A DNA stretch of 45,625 nt from Peribacillus frigoritolerans (GTDB lineage Bacteria > Bacillota > Bacilli > Bacillales > DSM-1321): assembly GCF_030676415.1 (NCBI RefSeq), contig NZ_JAUUTW010000038.1, positions 1 through 45,625 on the forward strand. The letters are read 5' to 3'. Of this stretch, positions 1 to 7,026 are shown piece by piece. The translations under genes were made by a program, and so were the position numbers. Each line of letters opens with the position of its first letter. The first letter of the stretch is position 1. The notes beneath the pieces were generated by a model. The model saw only the letters and a program-made list of their open reading frames with translations, did no database searches and was not told the origin of the DNA.

Positions 1-333
1 ATTAAAACTTGAGGTGATGAGGATGCTTTCTAAACATGATTCTATTCAGCGAGATCAACTTGAAATGATTACTTTAGATCAACTGGTGCCACCGAACCAT
101 TTGGTTCGTAAAATGGAGGCTGCCATTAACTTCACTTTCATTTATGACTTGGTGAAAGATATGTATTCAGAGGTAGGACGCCCAAGTATTGATCCAGTTA
201 TTTTAGTTAAACTGACTTTCATTCAATATACCCTCGTAGAGCCCCAATCTCTTAACTTTAGGCGAAAATTCAAAGGGAATTTCAAAAGGGGTTCAGAATT
301 TTTTAATTCCGAACCCCTTTTGTCTACAAACTG
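1..333 (+). mobile_element. Internally deleted IS1182-type element (right part)
   Basis: This is a deletion derivative of the complete element at 18351-20092. Bases 1-232 match the start of its transposase gene and bases 233-333 match its right end. The join falls after ATACC and before CTCGTAG and removes what is positions 18452-19609 of the intact copy (1158 bp). The right terminal repeat ends at 333. The left end lies outside the window. With its transposase domain gone it could move only in trans, like a MITE. Confidence 0.9.
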
Positions 334-334
334 A
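14..334 (+). pseudogene. Truncated IS1182-family transposase
   Basis: About the first 73 codons are near-identical to the 455-residue transposase at 18461-19828 (DUF772-type N-terminal region). The frame then runs across the deletion junction into right-end DNA and stops at the element edge. The DDE catalytic region is absent, so the product cannot transpose. The start could be the GTG at 14 or the nearby ATGs at 17 and 23, which sit behind a GAGGTGATGAGG stretch. Confidence 0.9.
284..321 (+). terminator. Right-end terminator hairpin of the IS
   Basis: Inverted repeat AAAAGGGGTTC ... GAACCCCTTTT with a five-base inner stem and T-rich loop, A-run before and T-run after, so it can stop transcripts in both directions. 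The same hairpin is at 18363-18400 in the intact copy, just inside the right terminal repeat. Confidence 0.8.
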
Positions 335-358
335 CACCCTCAATTTGAGGTGTTTTTT
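334..358 (+). terminator. Host intrinsic terminator abutting the IS right end
   Basis: The stem ACACCCTCA/TTGAGGTGT with one bulge is followed by six T. It begins at the first base after the IS right end. It was presumably the terminator of a rightward gene that now lies beyond the element, outside the window. Being next to the IS is the same arrangement as at 18324-18350 and 45466-45491. Confidence 0.75.
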
Positions 359-360
359 GT

Positions 361-690
361 CTAAAGTGAAAAAGATTGTAAATTATCTATTTTGTCGTAA
401 AAGGAAACGCCTGCGATAAATAATGATATTGTGAAAAAAACAAACAAGTTTCCAATGATACCAGTAAGTTTCAAAGATCCTTTTTCACCTTTAAAAGCTA
501 ATATAAATCCGATTATCGGAGCAATTATCATAATTCCAAATATGAGATATCCAAAAAAACCAGTACTACTGTAATCGCTACTAGACATTGATGTAGCTGC
601 ATAGTGACCTAACATCATGGTCATTATAAATAAAAGAATTGTAACAACAAAACAAGAAATAGAAAATATGCTGAACTTCTTTTTAGTCAC
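361..690 (-). CDS. Small hypothetical membrane protein
   Basis: A 109-residue protein starting at GTG 690 behind a strong AAGGAGG site about 8 bases upstream. It has three hydrophobic segments, roughly residues 8-30, 45-65 and 75-95, with short charged links (a KGEKGS stretch before the last one). I do not recognise a family. It probably sits in the cytoplasmic membrane. Its stop lies three bases past the T-run of the rightward terminator at 334-358, so the two transcription units converge here. The gene has a good ribosome site and no disruption, unlike its neighbours. Confidence 0.6.
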   Translation of the reverse strand: MTKKKFSIFSISCFVVTILLFIMTMMLGHYAATSMSSSDYSSTGFFGYLIFGIMIIAPIIGFILAFKGEKGSLKLTGIIGNLFVFFTISLFIAGVSFYDKIDNLQSFSL

Positions 691-783
691 GAAAGTTCCT
701 CCTTGTTAGAACGAGTCTGGATTTAATATACATCATACACACAAAATGGATTAACGACAATGACTAAATTATCGCATCAAAAA

Positions 784-819
784 AAGAAGCGAAGGTTTTT
801 AATTTAACCTTGGCTTCTT
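784..819 (-). terminator. Intrinsic terminator after the subtilase remnant
   Basis: On the minus strand AAGAAGCCAAGGTT pairs, with one mismatch, with AACCTTCGCTTCTT, followed by seven T. It lies just after the stop of the leftward subtilase remnant. Confidence 0.75.
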
Positions 820-824
820 ACTTG

Positions 825-1690
825 TTATTTTAATTGTATGAATCCATTGCCAACTTGGTTGATCGAAAATTCCCCCAATGGTTTTGAGTGAAATAATAAA
901 TAATCACACACAAACATTGGAACTAAATGAGGTTCTTGTGTTTTTAAAGTTTTTATAATGAGTGCAGCTGCATCGGCAACAAAAGGTGAGGCCATAGAGG
1001 TGCCGGTTAATCCGACATAATCGCTATTTATGTGTGTAGATAAAATATTTTCTCCTGGTCCAACAAAATCTAAATTTACATTTGTATTTGAAAATTTGGA
1101 AGGCGTTCGTGCTTCAGAAATAGAATCGACTTGAATTACTTCCTTGTAATACCCGAGATAAGAAATTTCTATTGTTTCGCTATTTCCGTCTCCTTCATTA
1201 CCAGCTGCGGCTACTAATACAATTCCTTTCGATCTCGCATATTTTATAGCTCGATGTAACTCCGCATTTGTTTCAGAACCACCTAACGACATATTAATGA
1301 CATTGACTTTTTTTCCTGTTGGGCCAATCCAATCGGCTGCGTATCTAATGGCTTTTATTAAACTCTCAAAGCTTCCTTTGCCCTTTTGGACAATTACCTT
1401 TAAGATAGGCAATTGACTCTCAGGTGCTACTCCTACAAGGCATTTTCCGTTGTTTGTTGCTGCAATGATTCCGGAAACGTGTGTGCCGTGTCCCTGGTAA
1501 TCATTATAAATACTAGGATTGCCTTCGTCATCTTCTGTGAAATTATAACCACCGATGATATTTTGCTTTAAGTCTGGGTGATTGGTTTGAACTCCACTTC
1601 TAGAACGGCTACAACAATATCAGAACCTTGGTTTGTTTCATTCCATAATTCTTGGACCTTGATTTTATCTAAGTCGTCAGCTCGATGCAT
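825..1690 (-). pseudogene. Frameshifted S8 subtilisin-like serine protease
   Basis: The minus strand encodes most of an S8 peptidase catalytic domain: QGHGTHVSG with the catalytic His (about 1478-1495), AAAGNEG around the oxyanion Asn, and LTGTSMASP with the catalytic Ser. The reading frame from HRADDLDKIK (about 1690) through DIVVAVL breaks at about 1595-1600. There the expected Asp-Ser-Gly codons (GAC AGT GGA) read GAAGTGGA, one base short, which removes the catalytic Asp. Downstream the frame is open to 825. No signal peptide or propeptide is present upstream, so the N terminus is also lost. The TTG at 1412 is an internal codon, not a real start. This was probably an intracellular or extracellular subtilisin homologue; it is now inactive unless the base is a sequencing error. 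Confidence 0.8.
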
Positions 1691-1767
1691 AACACTTTAA
1701 ATAACTTAACAATTTTAACCGGGTAAAGGTTATCTCTTTTTTCCCCTACATCTCCGCCTTTAATCAA

Positions 1768-2057
1768 TTAGGTGAATTGATCAAAGTAATTTGAAACAAA
1801 AATAAAGCCGATAAAATCGGCTTTGTAGAAATAAATATTTTCGAATTTTTTTTGCTCAAATCCTACAATTTCTTCTTTTGTTCTTGTTTTCTCATCTTCG
1901 ATGATTGTAAAAGGAAGTGCTCGTACTCCAAGTTCAGTAAGTTCTTGAGAAACTTCTGGGTCTTCTGTGTTTACTGCGAATGTCATTTTCTATTAACCCC
2001 AATCTTTTAAGTTTGTACAATGTCCGCAATAGTCACTAAAATATACCGTTGTTTTTT
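1768..2057 (-). pseudogene. Broken glutaredoxin/thioredoxin-like protein
   Basis: From ATG about 2057 the minus strand reads MNNKKTTVYFSDYCGHCTN, a thioredoxin-fold start with a CGHC redox motif. It then meets TAA TAG two codons after DWG and resumes in the same frame with NTEDPEVSQELTELGVRALPF, typical of glutaredoxin/NrdH-type proteins (the cis-Pro region is ALPF). The two stops are best explained by two compensating small indels. The C-terminal part after GFEQKKF is not typical of the family. It probably no longer gives a full-length protein. The C-terminal half starting at ATG 1986 has no clear ribosome site. Confidence 0.65.
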
Positions 2058-2266
2058 TATTATTCATTTTGTCCACTCCCTACTTGTTTTAACAAATAGA
2101 AGTGGGTAAACCGCAGGGTAATTAAACTGTCCAAGAAAAAATTCATTACCAAAGAACCAGACAATTCTCGCAAATGGAAAGAGCGTTCTAAAAGTTGGTT
2201 TATAATTGAGCCATTCTTCCCACTTCCATTAATGAATAGAAAAAAAGAGGGAGGGATTGTATACCT

Positions 2267-2872
2267 ATGTCAATTGTAGCTAATAGCCATCAGGTCAAAG
2301 ATTTATTAAACAAGAGTAAAATTATGGTTAATCCGTTATTGAGGGGGTTTCTAGAAGATGAAGAGTACTTTTCCTTATTTGAAAAAGCTATTTTAGATCC
2401 TACTGAAGAAAACAAAGACAGGGTAGAGGAGGTATTTAAAAGTCATTATGAAAAAATTAGATTGGAATCCTATTTGAAAAGCCTGATTAGATACTATTCA
2501 ATTGACTTTGATAAAAAAGTAAGAAAGATTAGGGGTCGATTTACTCTATCGCTTGATAATCCAATTGGTTTTTTTGAAAGTTTTAAAGATTTGATAGTAG
2601 ATGAAAATGCAGAGGACTTCGATTCTGAGCCTGAAAATAAAACATTACGTGATGAAGTTGATAATGAATTACTTGTTCAAGCTTTAGATGTTTTAACTGA
2701 ATCGCAATATAAAATTTTAGATTTGATCTATATAAAAAATTTATCAAAGACTGAAATTGCAAATTTGATTAATTCATCGCCACAAAACATTTCTCAAATT
2801 CACAAGAAAGCTATCAAGAAACTAAAAAAAAGCATAGCAGGTGAAAATATTAAAAATAGAAGAAGCGTGTAG
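2267..2872 (+). CDS. SigO-like RNA polymerase sigma factor subunit
   Basis: A 201-residue protein. Residues about 140-195 form a sigma-70 region 4: ALDVLTESQYKILDLIYI, then a helix-turn-helix with KTEIANLINSSPQNISQIHKKAIKKLKK, which reads -35 boxes. The N-terminal half (residues 20-120) is charged and helical and contains FDKKVRKIRG and LSLDNPIG stretches, as in SigO/YvrI-type factors, but I see no clear region 2 (core-binding DLxQE helix). That piece appears in the overlapping downstream gene. In B. subtilis SigO works with the separate region-2 protein RsoA; by analogy this is the DNA-reading half of a two-subunit sigma factor. The start is ATG 2267 behind GAGGGAGGG. No anti-sigma gene is visible nearby. 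Confidence 0.7.
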   Translation: MSIVANSHQVKDLLNKSKIMVNPLLRGFLEDEEYFSLFEKAILDPTEENKDRVEEVFKSHYEKIRLESYLKSLIRYYSIDFDKKVRKIRGRFTLSLDNPIGFFESFKDLIVDENAEDFDSEPENKTLRDEVDNELLVQALDVLTESQYKILDLIYIKNLSKTEIANLINSSPQNISQIHKKAIKKLKKSIAGENIKNRRSV

Positions 2873-3071
2873 TAGCTGTAGCGACTGTATCAATGAGGAT
2901 TGTTTTAGAAAACTTGAAGGAACAATCAAAAGAGCTCTTTCTCAAACTGCTTTGCAAGAAAGAGGAGATCTGGAGCAAGAGCTTTATATAAAGGTATTTG
3001 AAAAAACGAAGAACCTGAATTTTAAAGAAGAAGCACCAAGCTTTTGGGAATTACTCAAAAAAAACTTTTAG
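2841..3071 (+). CDS. RsoA-like sigma region 2 protein with Cys-rich N terminus
   Basis: A 76-residue protein starting at GTG 2841 inside the 3' end of the sigma gene (32-base overlap, different frame), so translation is probably coupled. Residues about 30-75 resemble sigma-70 region 2: ERGDLEQELYIKVFEKTKNL matches the region 2.2 DLxQE helix that holds the core beta' subunit, followed by an aromatic helix ending FWELLKK. The N terminus has C-x2-C-x2-C-x4-C at residues 10, 13, 16 and 21, which could bind zinc or sense redox state; I do not recall this in B. subtilis RsoA. All four Cys codons are TGT. Together with the previous gene it would make one functional sigma factor (inference). Confidence 0.6.
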   Translation: MKILKIEEACSSCSDCINEDCFRKLEGTIKRALSQTALQERGDLEQELYIKVFEKTKNLNFKEEAPSFWELLKKNF

Positions 3072-3115
3072 ATGGTTACATTTTGCCATTATAAGTTCAC
3101 TTAAATGGGTGTAAC

Positions 3116-3186
3116 GGTGGCATAGTCAAGTGGTTAAGGTCAAGGTCTACAAAACCCTAATCCCCGGTTCAAATCCGGGTGCCACC
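3116..3186 (+). tRNA. Divergent tRNA-Cys-like gene, anticodon ACA
   Basis: The 71-base cloverleaf has a perfect 7-bp acceptor stem (GGTGGCA/TGCCACC), a D arm with G18-G19 and a G-U rich three-pair stem, and an anticodon arm AAGGT-CTACAAA-ACCCT with one A-C mismatch. It also has a 4-base variable loop and a canonical T arm CCCGG-TTCAAAT-CCGGG. No CCA is encoded. T33 is followed by ACA, which would read UGU (Cys). The whole resembles Bacillus tRNA-Cys(GCA) with paired changes in the acceptor stem and GCA changed to ACA. It may be a working second tRNA-Cys, a pseudo-tRNA, or a regulatory tRNA mimic. It lies alone, 45 bases after the RsoA-like gene, with no other tRNA genes around. Confidence 0.75.
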
Positions 3187-3215
3187 TTCCTTACTTTTAA
3201 ATTGGGGTGAAGCAA

Positions 3216-3425
3216 ATGGAAGAAGTTATAGAGAATGAATTTAAAAAATACAATCAATTCAAAATGGATCTTTTGAAAATGTCCCAATGCCTTGAATGTT
3301 GCGATGAATCTCAAAAAGAACTTTATCAAAATATATGCCTTGAATATTCTAAAGAACCGAAAAAAATTAAAACATCTATCGAAAGAACATATGGTATTGA
3401 AGAATGTAACAATTGTAAGCCTTAA
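3216..3425 (+). CDS. Small Cys-rich hypothetical protein
   Basis: A 69-residue protein. I chose ATG 3216 because a GGGGTGA ribosome site sits about 6 bases upstream; the GTG at 3207 lies inside that site. Cysteines are at residues 25, 28, 29, 41, 64 and 67, giving CLECC and CNNC pairs that suggest a zinc-bound or disulfide-linked fold. The first 22 residues form a charged amphipathic helix. There is no signal peptide, so it is probably cytoplasmic. I do not recognise a family. It follows the tRNA-like gene by 29 bases and may share the transcript that starts at the sigma gene. Confidence 0.5.
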   Translation: MEEVIENEFKKYNQFKMDLLKMSQCLECCDESQKELYQNICLEYSKEPKKIKTSIERTYGIEECNNCKP

Positions 3426-3510
3426 TCTCTCCCCTCCCTGGGATATATAAAATAACTTTATGTCCAACTAAAATAAAAATGGGGCTGTCTTATAAGTTCC
3501 TAAAATAAAT

Positions 3511-3553
3511 AAAACAGGTGAAGAAAAACAATTCGTTTTTCTTCACCTGTTTT
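3511..3553 (-). terminator. Right-end hairpin of the IS remnant
   Basis: A 19-bp perfect stem around AACAGGTGAAGAAAAAC with a five-base loop, A-run on one side and T-run on the other. It could act as a two-way terminator at the transposase end of the remnant. Confidence 0.75.
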
Positions 3554-3583
3554 TCTATTTTTATAATTTTCTCCTGAAGGTAG

Positions 3584-3796
3584 TTAGCAAAAGCCGGCTA
3601 GAATATGGGCCATGGCTACGATGCCAAATTCCGTTTGAACTTTCGTTAAACCCCGAAGCGAAAAGCGACGGAACGATCGATTGCCCTTGGTATGGCCAAA
3701 AACACTCTCTACCTCGATTTTTCGTCGAGCGTAAATTTGTGCATTTGATTCAGACCAAAGGTTCACTTTTGCTTTCGCTTTTAGTTCTTCGTAATT
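3584..3796 (-). pseudogene. C-terminal fragment of IS1182-type transposase
   Basis: The fragment keeps the last ~70 codons: ARRKIEVESVFGHTKGNRSFRR is the conserved segment around the third DDE residue (Glu), followed by LRGLTKVQTEFGIVAMAHILAGF. The frame closes at a stop just upstream of NYEELKAKAK, and the catalytic Asp residues are missing. Confidence 0.8.
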
Positions 3797-3890
3797 AGAT
3801 TAAAATGCACCTGGTGATTTTTTGTGCATAAATTTTATAAAAGGGGGATTGCTTCTAAAAGTCATTTTACTGACTTTTAGGACAGCCCCC

Positions 3891-4060
3891 ATTTTTTCAA
3901 TCTTTTCCCACATCTTAGCCCGGTCTATGGCAATTGGAATGGCTTTTCCATCCTCATATCCTTCATCCAATAATGCATTCGCGATTTCTATAGCCTTTTC
4001 CCTTACATCTTCATCTAAATTCTTCATCGAATTTGGGTAATCGTTCTTATTCCATGGCAC
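3891..4060 (-). pseudogene. ydaT-like gene truncated by IS insertion
   Basis: From GTG 4060 (AGGAGG 8 bases upstream) the frame reads MPWNKNDYPNSMKNL and then a helical segment ending AIPIAIDRAKMWEK, which matches the N-terminal domain of B. subtilis YdaT-type proteins (usually about 150 residues). After about 56 residues the sequence crosses into the IS end at 3890 and continues in IS DNA to 3800 as nonsense tail. The C-terminal domain is lost. The short N-terminal domain might still fold, but function is doubtful. YdaT homologues are stress-related proteins of unknown function. Confidence 0.7.
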
Positions 4061-4125
4061 TAATACCGCCTCCTAGATAAGAAAGTCTCTTTTTATGTTT
4101 CCCTTCTTTAATGGGCGGTAAACGT

Positions 4126-5052
4126 TTATCGGGCCGCTTTCGCTTCCAAAGCCTTCAATTGACCGATCAACATTTCCTTATCCAACTTTTCCCCGATCAT
4201 GACGATATTCAATGGCATTTTCATCATTTCATTCATATACATCGGCATTCCGTAGGAGTATTGGAATAAATGGGGGTATTGTGAATGTGTAAAGGAAATG
4301 TATCCTTTCATTCGGTAGACCGTTTCCGGTAGAGCCCTAAGCCACTCTTCAAAGTCGGTTTGTGCCACGGCACCTTCAAATGTATGAACGACTGCAGTTA
4401 AATGCAAATGGTCATGTACATCAAGCTTTTGATGGCCGTTATGCCGTTTTCTTTGCATCTGCTGCAATGATATCAAGGAAACGGCTGCATATTCCGTCAA
4501 TAAACATACAGCATCCGTATTCAGCGCCTGTATCGTATATATCAGCTGTGCAGCCTCCATCTCACTTACTAAATCCGCTTTATTCAATAATATGAAATCG
4601 GCATGGTGGATTTGCTCGGCAAGCAACTGTCGAAGCTGCGGAGTCAATTCCTCCCGATCGCGCCACCTTAATAAATCAACGACCGTGATAATCCCTTTAT
4701 ACTCCAGCTTTTTGGCGAAAATCGGCGACATGATGCCATCCAATACTTCAACTGGATGAGCTGCGCCCGTCGTTTCAATATAAACCGCATCCAGTTCATT
4801 TTCCGTTAGCAATTCATGAAGCTGAACTTCCAGTTTATCTTGAATTGTGCAGCAGATGCACCCGTCAAACAACTCCTTCAGAGGCACTCCATCACCAATG
4901 AGCCCGCTGTCAACCGATACACTGCCGAGCTCATTTAAAAGCACGGCCACTTTTCTACCCGCTTCACTTTCCTGTTTTAAAATATTTCGAAGAAGCGTCG
5001 TTTTCCCGCTGCCGAGAAAACCGCCCAATATGTACACTTCGGTCGTTTTCAT
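4126..5052 (-). CDS. CobW/COG0523 GTPase (putative metal chaperone)
   Basis: A 308-residue G3E GTPase. The N-terminal GTPase domain carries Walker A GSGKTT (about 14-19), the metal-binding CICC motif (C65, C67, C68) that defines COG0523, ETTGAAHP switch residues and NKAD (157-160). A His-rich linker (about 209-228, HNGHQ...HDHLHL) and the CobW C-terminal domain follow. Such proteins hand zinc or another metal to client enzymes; B. subtilis ZagA (YciC) is a relative. I see no clear Zur box upstream, so zinc control is not shown. It is a single gene lying downstream of, and pointing the same way as, the mtnW operon, separated from mtnD by a terminator. Confidence 0.85.
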   Translation of the reverse strand: MKTTEVYILGGFLGSGKTTLLRNILKQESEAGRKVAVLLNELGSVSVDSGLIGDGVPLKELFDGCICCTIQDKLEVQLHELLTENELDAVYIETTGAAHPVEVLDGIMSPIFAKKLEYKGIITVVDLLRWRDREELTPQLRQLLAEQIHHADFILLNKADLVSEMEAAQLIYTIQALNTDAVCLLTEYAAVSLISLQQMQRKRHNGHQKLDVHDHLHLTAVVHTFEGAVAQTDFEEWLRALPETVYRMKGYISFTHSQYPHLFQYSYGMPMYMNEMMKMPLNIVMIGEKLDKEMLIGQLKALEAKAAR

Positions 5053-5140
5053 TCTTATCTGCTCCTATGATCCGGTTAAATTCGATTCCGTTAAATTTTA
5101 TCATACTTATCTAACTAAAGCACTTGCCGGATCCACATAA

Positions 5141-5166
5141 AAAAACCAGCCCGTAAGCTGGTTTTT
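5141..5166 (-). terminator. Terminator after mtnD
   Basis: AAAAACCAGC/GCTGGTTTTT stem with a CCGTAA loop and T-run on the minus strand. It closes the mtnWXBD operon before the COG0523 gene. Confidence 0.85.
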
Positions 5167-5176
5167 CAACATTGAT

Positions 5177-5713
5177 TCATGCTTGAACTTCGTCTTTTTC
5201 ATAAATCGGCACCCATCCTGCAGCTGTAACGAAAATACGGACAGCAACAGTTTTCCTATCTTCCGCGAGCGTGAAATAATGTCTTGTTGATTCTGGTACA
5301 CTAATAAGATCTCCTGGATTAAGACGTACATCAAACCACTGTCCATCATTGCCTTCAATGGCAAAAATACTCGTTCCGCCTGCTATGAAACGCACTTCAT
5401 CATCTTCATGGTGGTGTTCCTGCTTAAAGTTTTCAAGCATTTGATCCAAGTTCGGATTCGCATCGGATAATGTGATGATATCATGCGCTTTATAGCCTCT
5501 TCTTTCGGAGATTTCCGCTATCTCCGATTGGAATGTTACAAGGATTTCCTCCTTTTCAGAATCTGTTAGATCGTATTTTTCCACAAGATGGGCAGGTAAT
5601 TTAGAAATGTCCCATTGCTCATAGATAACCCCTTGTGTTTCTAAAAATCCTTTTACCTGTTCACCGTTTTCAATAACTTCGTTTGTTTCATGGAATCTGA
5701 TCGTCGCCATCAT
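5177..5713 (-). CDS. mtnD: Acireductone dioxygenase
   Basis: A 178-residue cupin enzyme of methionine salvage. It oxidises 1,2-dihydroxy-3-keto-5-methylthiopentene to 4-methylthio-2-oxobutyrate and formate (Fe form). The metal ligands are visible as His100-x-His102, Glu106 and His145 (SEQ around EHHHEDDEVRF and STRHYF). Length is normal for the family. It is the last gene of the mtnW-X-B-D operon, 21 bases after mtnB, with AGGAGGAATG before the start. Expression should follow the SAM-I riboswitch at 8327-8508. Confidence 0.95.
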   Translation of the reverse strand: MMATIRFHETNEVIENGEQVKGFLETQGVIYEQWDISKLPAHLVEKYDLTDSEKEEILVTFQSEIAEISERRGYKAHDIITLSDANPNLDQMLENFKQEHHHEDDEVRFIAGGTSIFAIEGNDGQWFDVRLNPGDLISVPESTRHYFTLAEDRKTVAVRIFVTAAGWVPIYEKDEVQA

Positions 5714-5734
5714 TCATTCCTCCTCTATGAGTGT

Positions 5735-6364
5735 TTATCTTAAAGAACCTGCAAACGCTCTTTGTTGATTAAGCAACAGTTGATATTGAAATAAAAATTC
5801 GCAAGCTTCAAGTATTCTTTTTGCTTCGAGTCCGCTTTTGCCCCAAACCGTAATACCATGATTCCGGATCAGCACGGCGCCAGAGTCTTCTTCGACATGT
5901 GGTTTGAACTTATCGGATAACAGTGGAATGTCAGCGTGATTATATATGATTGGAATACGAAGCTCCGAATCTTCATCCCACCGACCGGTCGCCTTAATGA
6001 TTTCATGATTACGAAAAGAAACTTGGCCTTCATCTCCGTACAATTCTGATATCACATTATTTTCAACTGTATGGACATGGAGTACACAGTTCGCATTGGT
6101 TTTCCGGTAAATGACTGTATGAAGTAAAGTTTCGGCCGATGGTCTTAGGCTCGTTTCTTCTACTGGTTTTCCTTTTAAATCCACCAGTAAAAAGTCCGAA
6201 TCCGATTGCTTCCTTTTATCCTTACCGCTTGCCGTAATATAAAAGAAAGGGCTTTTAGGCTCGCGGATGGACAAGTTCCCGCTAGTTCCCATAAACCAAT
6301 CCCTTTCGGCCAGTTCAGCTTTAATATCTGCCAACTCCCGCCATTCTTTAGAATGAGTGTTCAC
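5735..6364 (-). CDS. mtnB: Methylthioribulose-1-phosphate dehydratase
   Basis: A 209-residue class II aldolase/adducin-fold enzyme that dehydrates 5-methylthioribulose-1-phosphate in the methionine salvage pathway. It shows GTSGNLSIR near residue 30, the zinc-ligand pair in VLHVHTVEN (about 99-101), and a further ligand in RNHGITVWG. The start overlaps the mtnX stop by four bases (ATGA), showing translational coupling. It belongs to the SAM-I-controlled mtnWXBD operon. Length and motifs are typical. Confidence 0.95.
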   Translation of the reverse strand: MNTHSKEWRELADIKAELAERDWFMGTSGNLSIREPKSPFFYITASGKDKRKQSDSDFLLVDLKGKPVEETSLRPSAETLLHTVIYRKTNANCVLHVHTVENNVISELYGDEGQVSFRNHEIIKATGRWDEDSELRIPIIYNHADIPLLSDKFKPHVEEDSGAVLIRNHGITVWGKSGLEAKRILEACEFLFQYQLLLNQQRAFAGSLR

Positions 6365-7020
6365 GCTTTAACCACCTCCTGCTGCTTTAAAATGTCAATT
6401 ACATCAAAAAATGTTTCAAATCCTTGATGTGGAATTCCTTCCCTATCGCATTTTTCAAGCAGTATGTCACGGGCTATGACAAAATCGGCCTGTTTTGCCG
6501 CTTCAAAATCCGTTACTGAATCTCCAATAACGAGTTTAAAATCTTCCGCACCCGCTATTTCCCTCATAATGGATGGCTTGCAGCAACCGCAATCATTATT
6601 ACATTGATCATCACAAGCATGTGGCCACTCAATATATATCTTTTCCTTATCAAAAAATGCATGGTTGCAATAAACAGACTCTGTTGGCAAGATTTCATTT
6701 AAAAGCGGTGCAATGAAGAAATCCATGCCCCCGCTTACAATATATAGAGGGATGTTGGCTTGTTTCGTATACTCAACGAATTCATAAAACCCTGGACGAA
6801 TGCCGGCCGTCTTTCTTACATATTGGATGATGTCATCCTTCAACCCACTATCAAGCAGGGAAAACATATCCCCAACTCCTGAAGATATACTGATTTTTTG
6901 CTGAAGGACACCGTCTTTCAACGCTTCCCATTCCGGAGGCGCAAATTTTTTCATGATGGAAATGATATTATCTGTGTTGGTGATCGTTCCGTCAAAATCA
7001 CAAAAGATGATCGGTTTCAT
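6361..7020 (-). CDS. mtnX: 2-hydroxy-3-keto-5-methylthiopentenyl-1-phosphate phosphatase
   Basis: A 219-residue HAD-family phosphatase. Motif I is [10 protein letters not shown] (residues 8-17, nucleophile Asp8), motif II is IVSGG, and motif III/IV is [12 protein letters not shown] Cys-rich stretch, [14 protein letters not shown], sits in the middle as in B. subtilis MtnX. It dephosphorylates the enol intermediate made by MtnW, giving the acireductone used by MtnD. It lies 6 bases after mtnW and overlaps mtnB. Confidence 0.95.
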   Translation of the reverse strand: MKPIIFCDFDGTITNTDNIISIMKKFAPPEWEALKDGVLQQKISISSGVGDMFSLLDSGLKDDIIQYVRKTAGIRPGFYEFVEYTKQANIPLYIVSGGMDFFIAPLLNEILPTESVYCNHAFFDKEKIYIEWPHACDDQCNNDCGCCKPSIMREIAGAEDFKLVIGDSVTDFEAAKQADFVIARDILLEKCDREGIPHQGFETFFDVIDILKQQEVVKA

Positions 7021-7026
7021 TATTTC

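Larger units (their letters stand above)
3481..3890 (-). mobile_element. Deleted IS remnant with inverted ends (IS1182-type)
   Basis: The ends GGGGCTGTCTTA (from 3481) and, inverted, GGGGGCTGTCCTA (to 3890/3891) form terminal repeats; the match continues outward as AAAAAT on both sides. Inside are about 90 bp of left end, then the 3' end of a transposase gene (3584-3796), then a strong hairpin. Most of the transposase is missing, so this is a non-autonomous relic. It is a different element from the copies at 1, 18351 and 45492. Its insertion cuts the ydaT-like gene at about 3891. Confidence 0.75.

Noticed and set aside
2087..2240. GAAGTGGG...CCCACTTC inverted pair upstream of the sigma gene
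   Set aside because: Only eight bases with more than 100 bases between them; could easily be chance.
3147..3467. 106-codon minus strand frame over the tRNA-like gene and Cys-rich protein
   Set aside because: It is the antisense of the tRNA and the better supported Cys-rich gene, whose start has a clear ribosome site.
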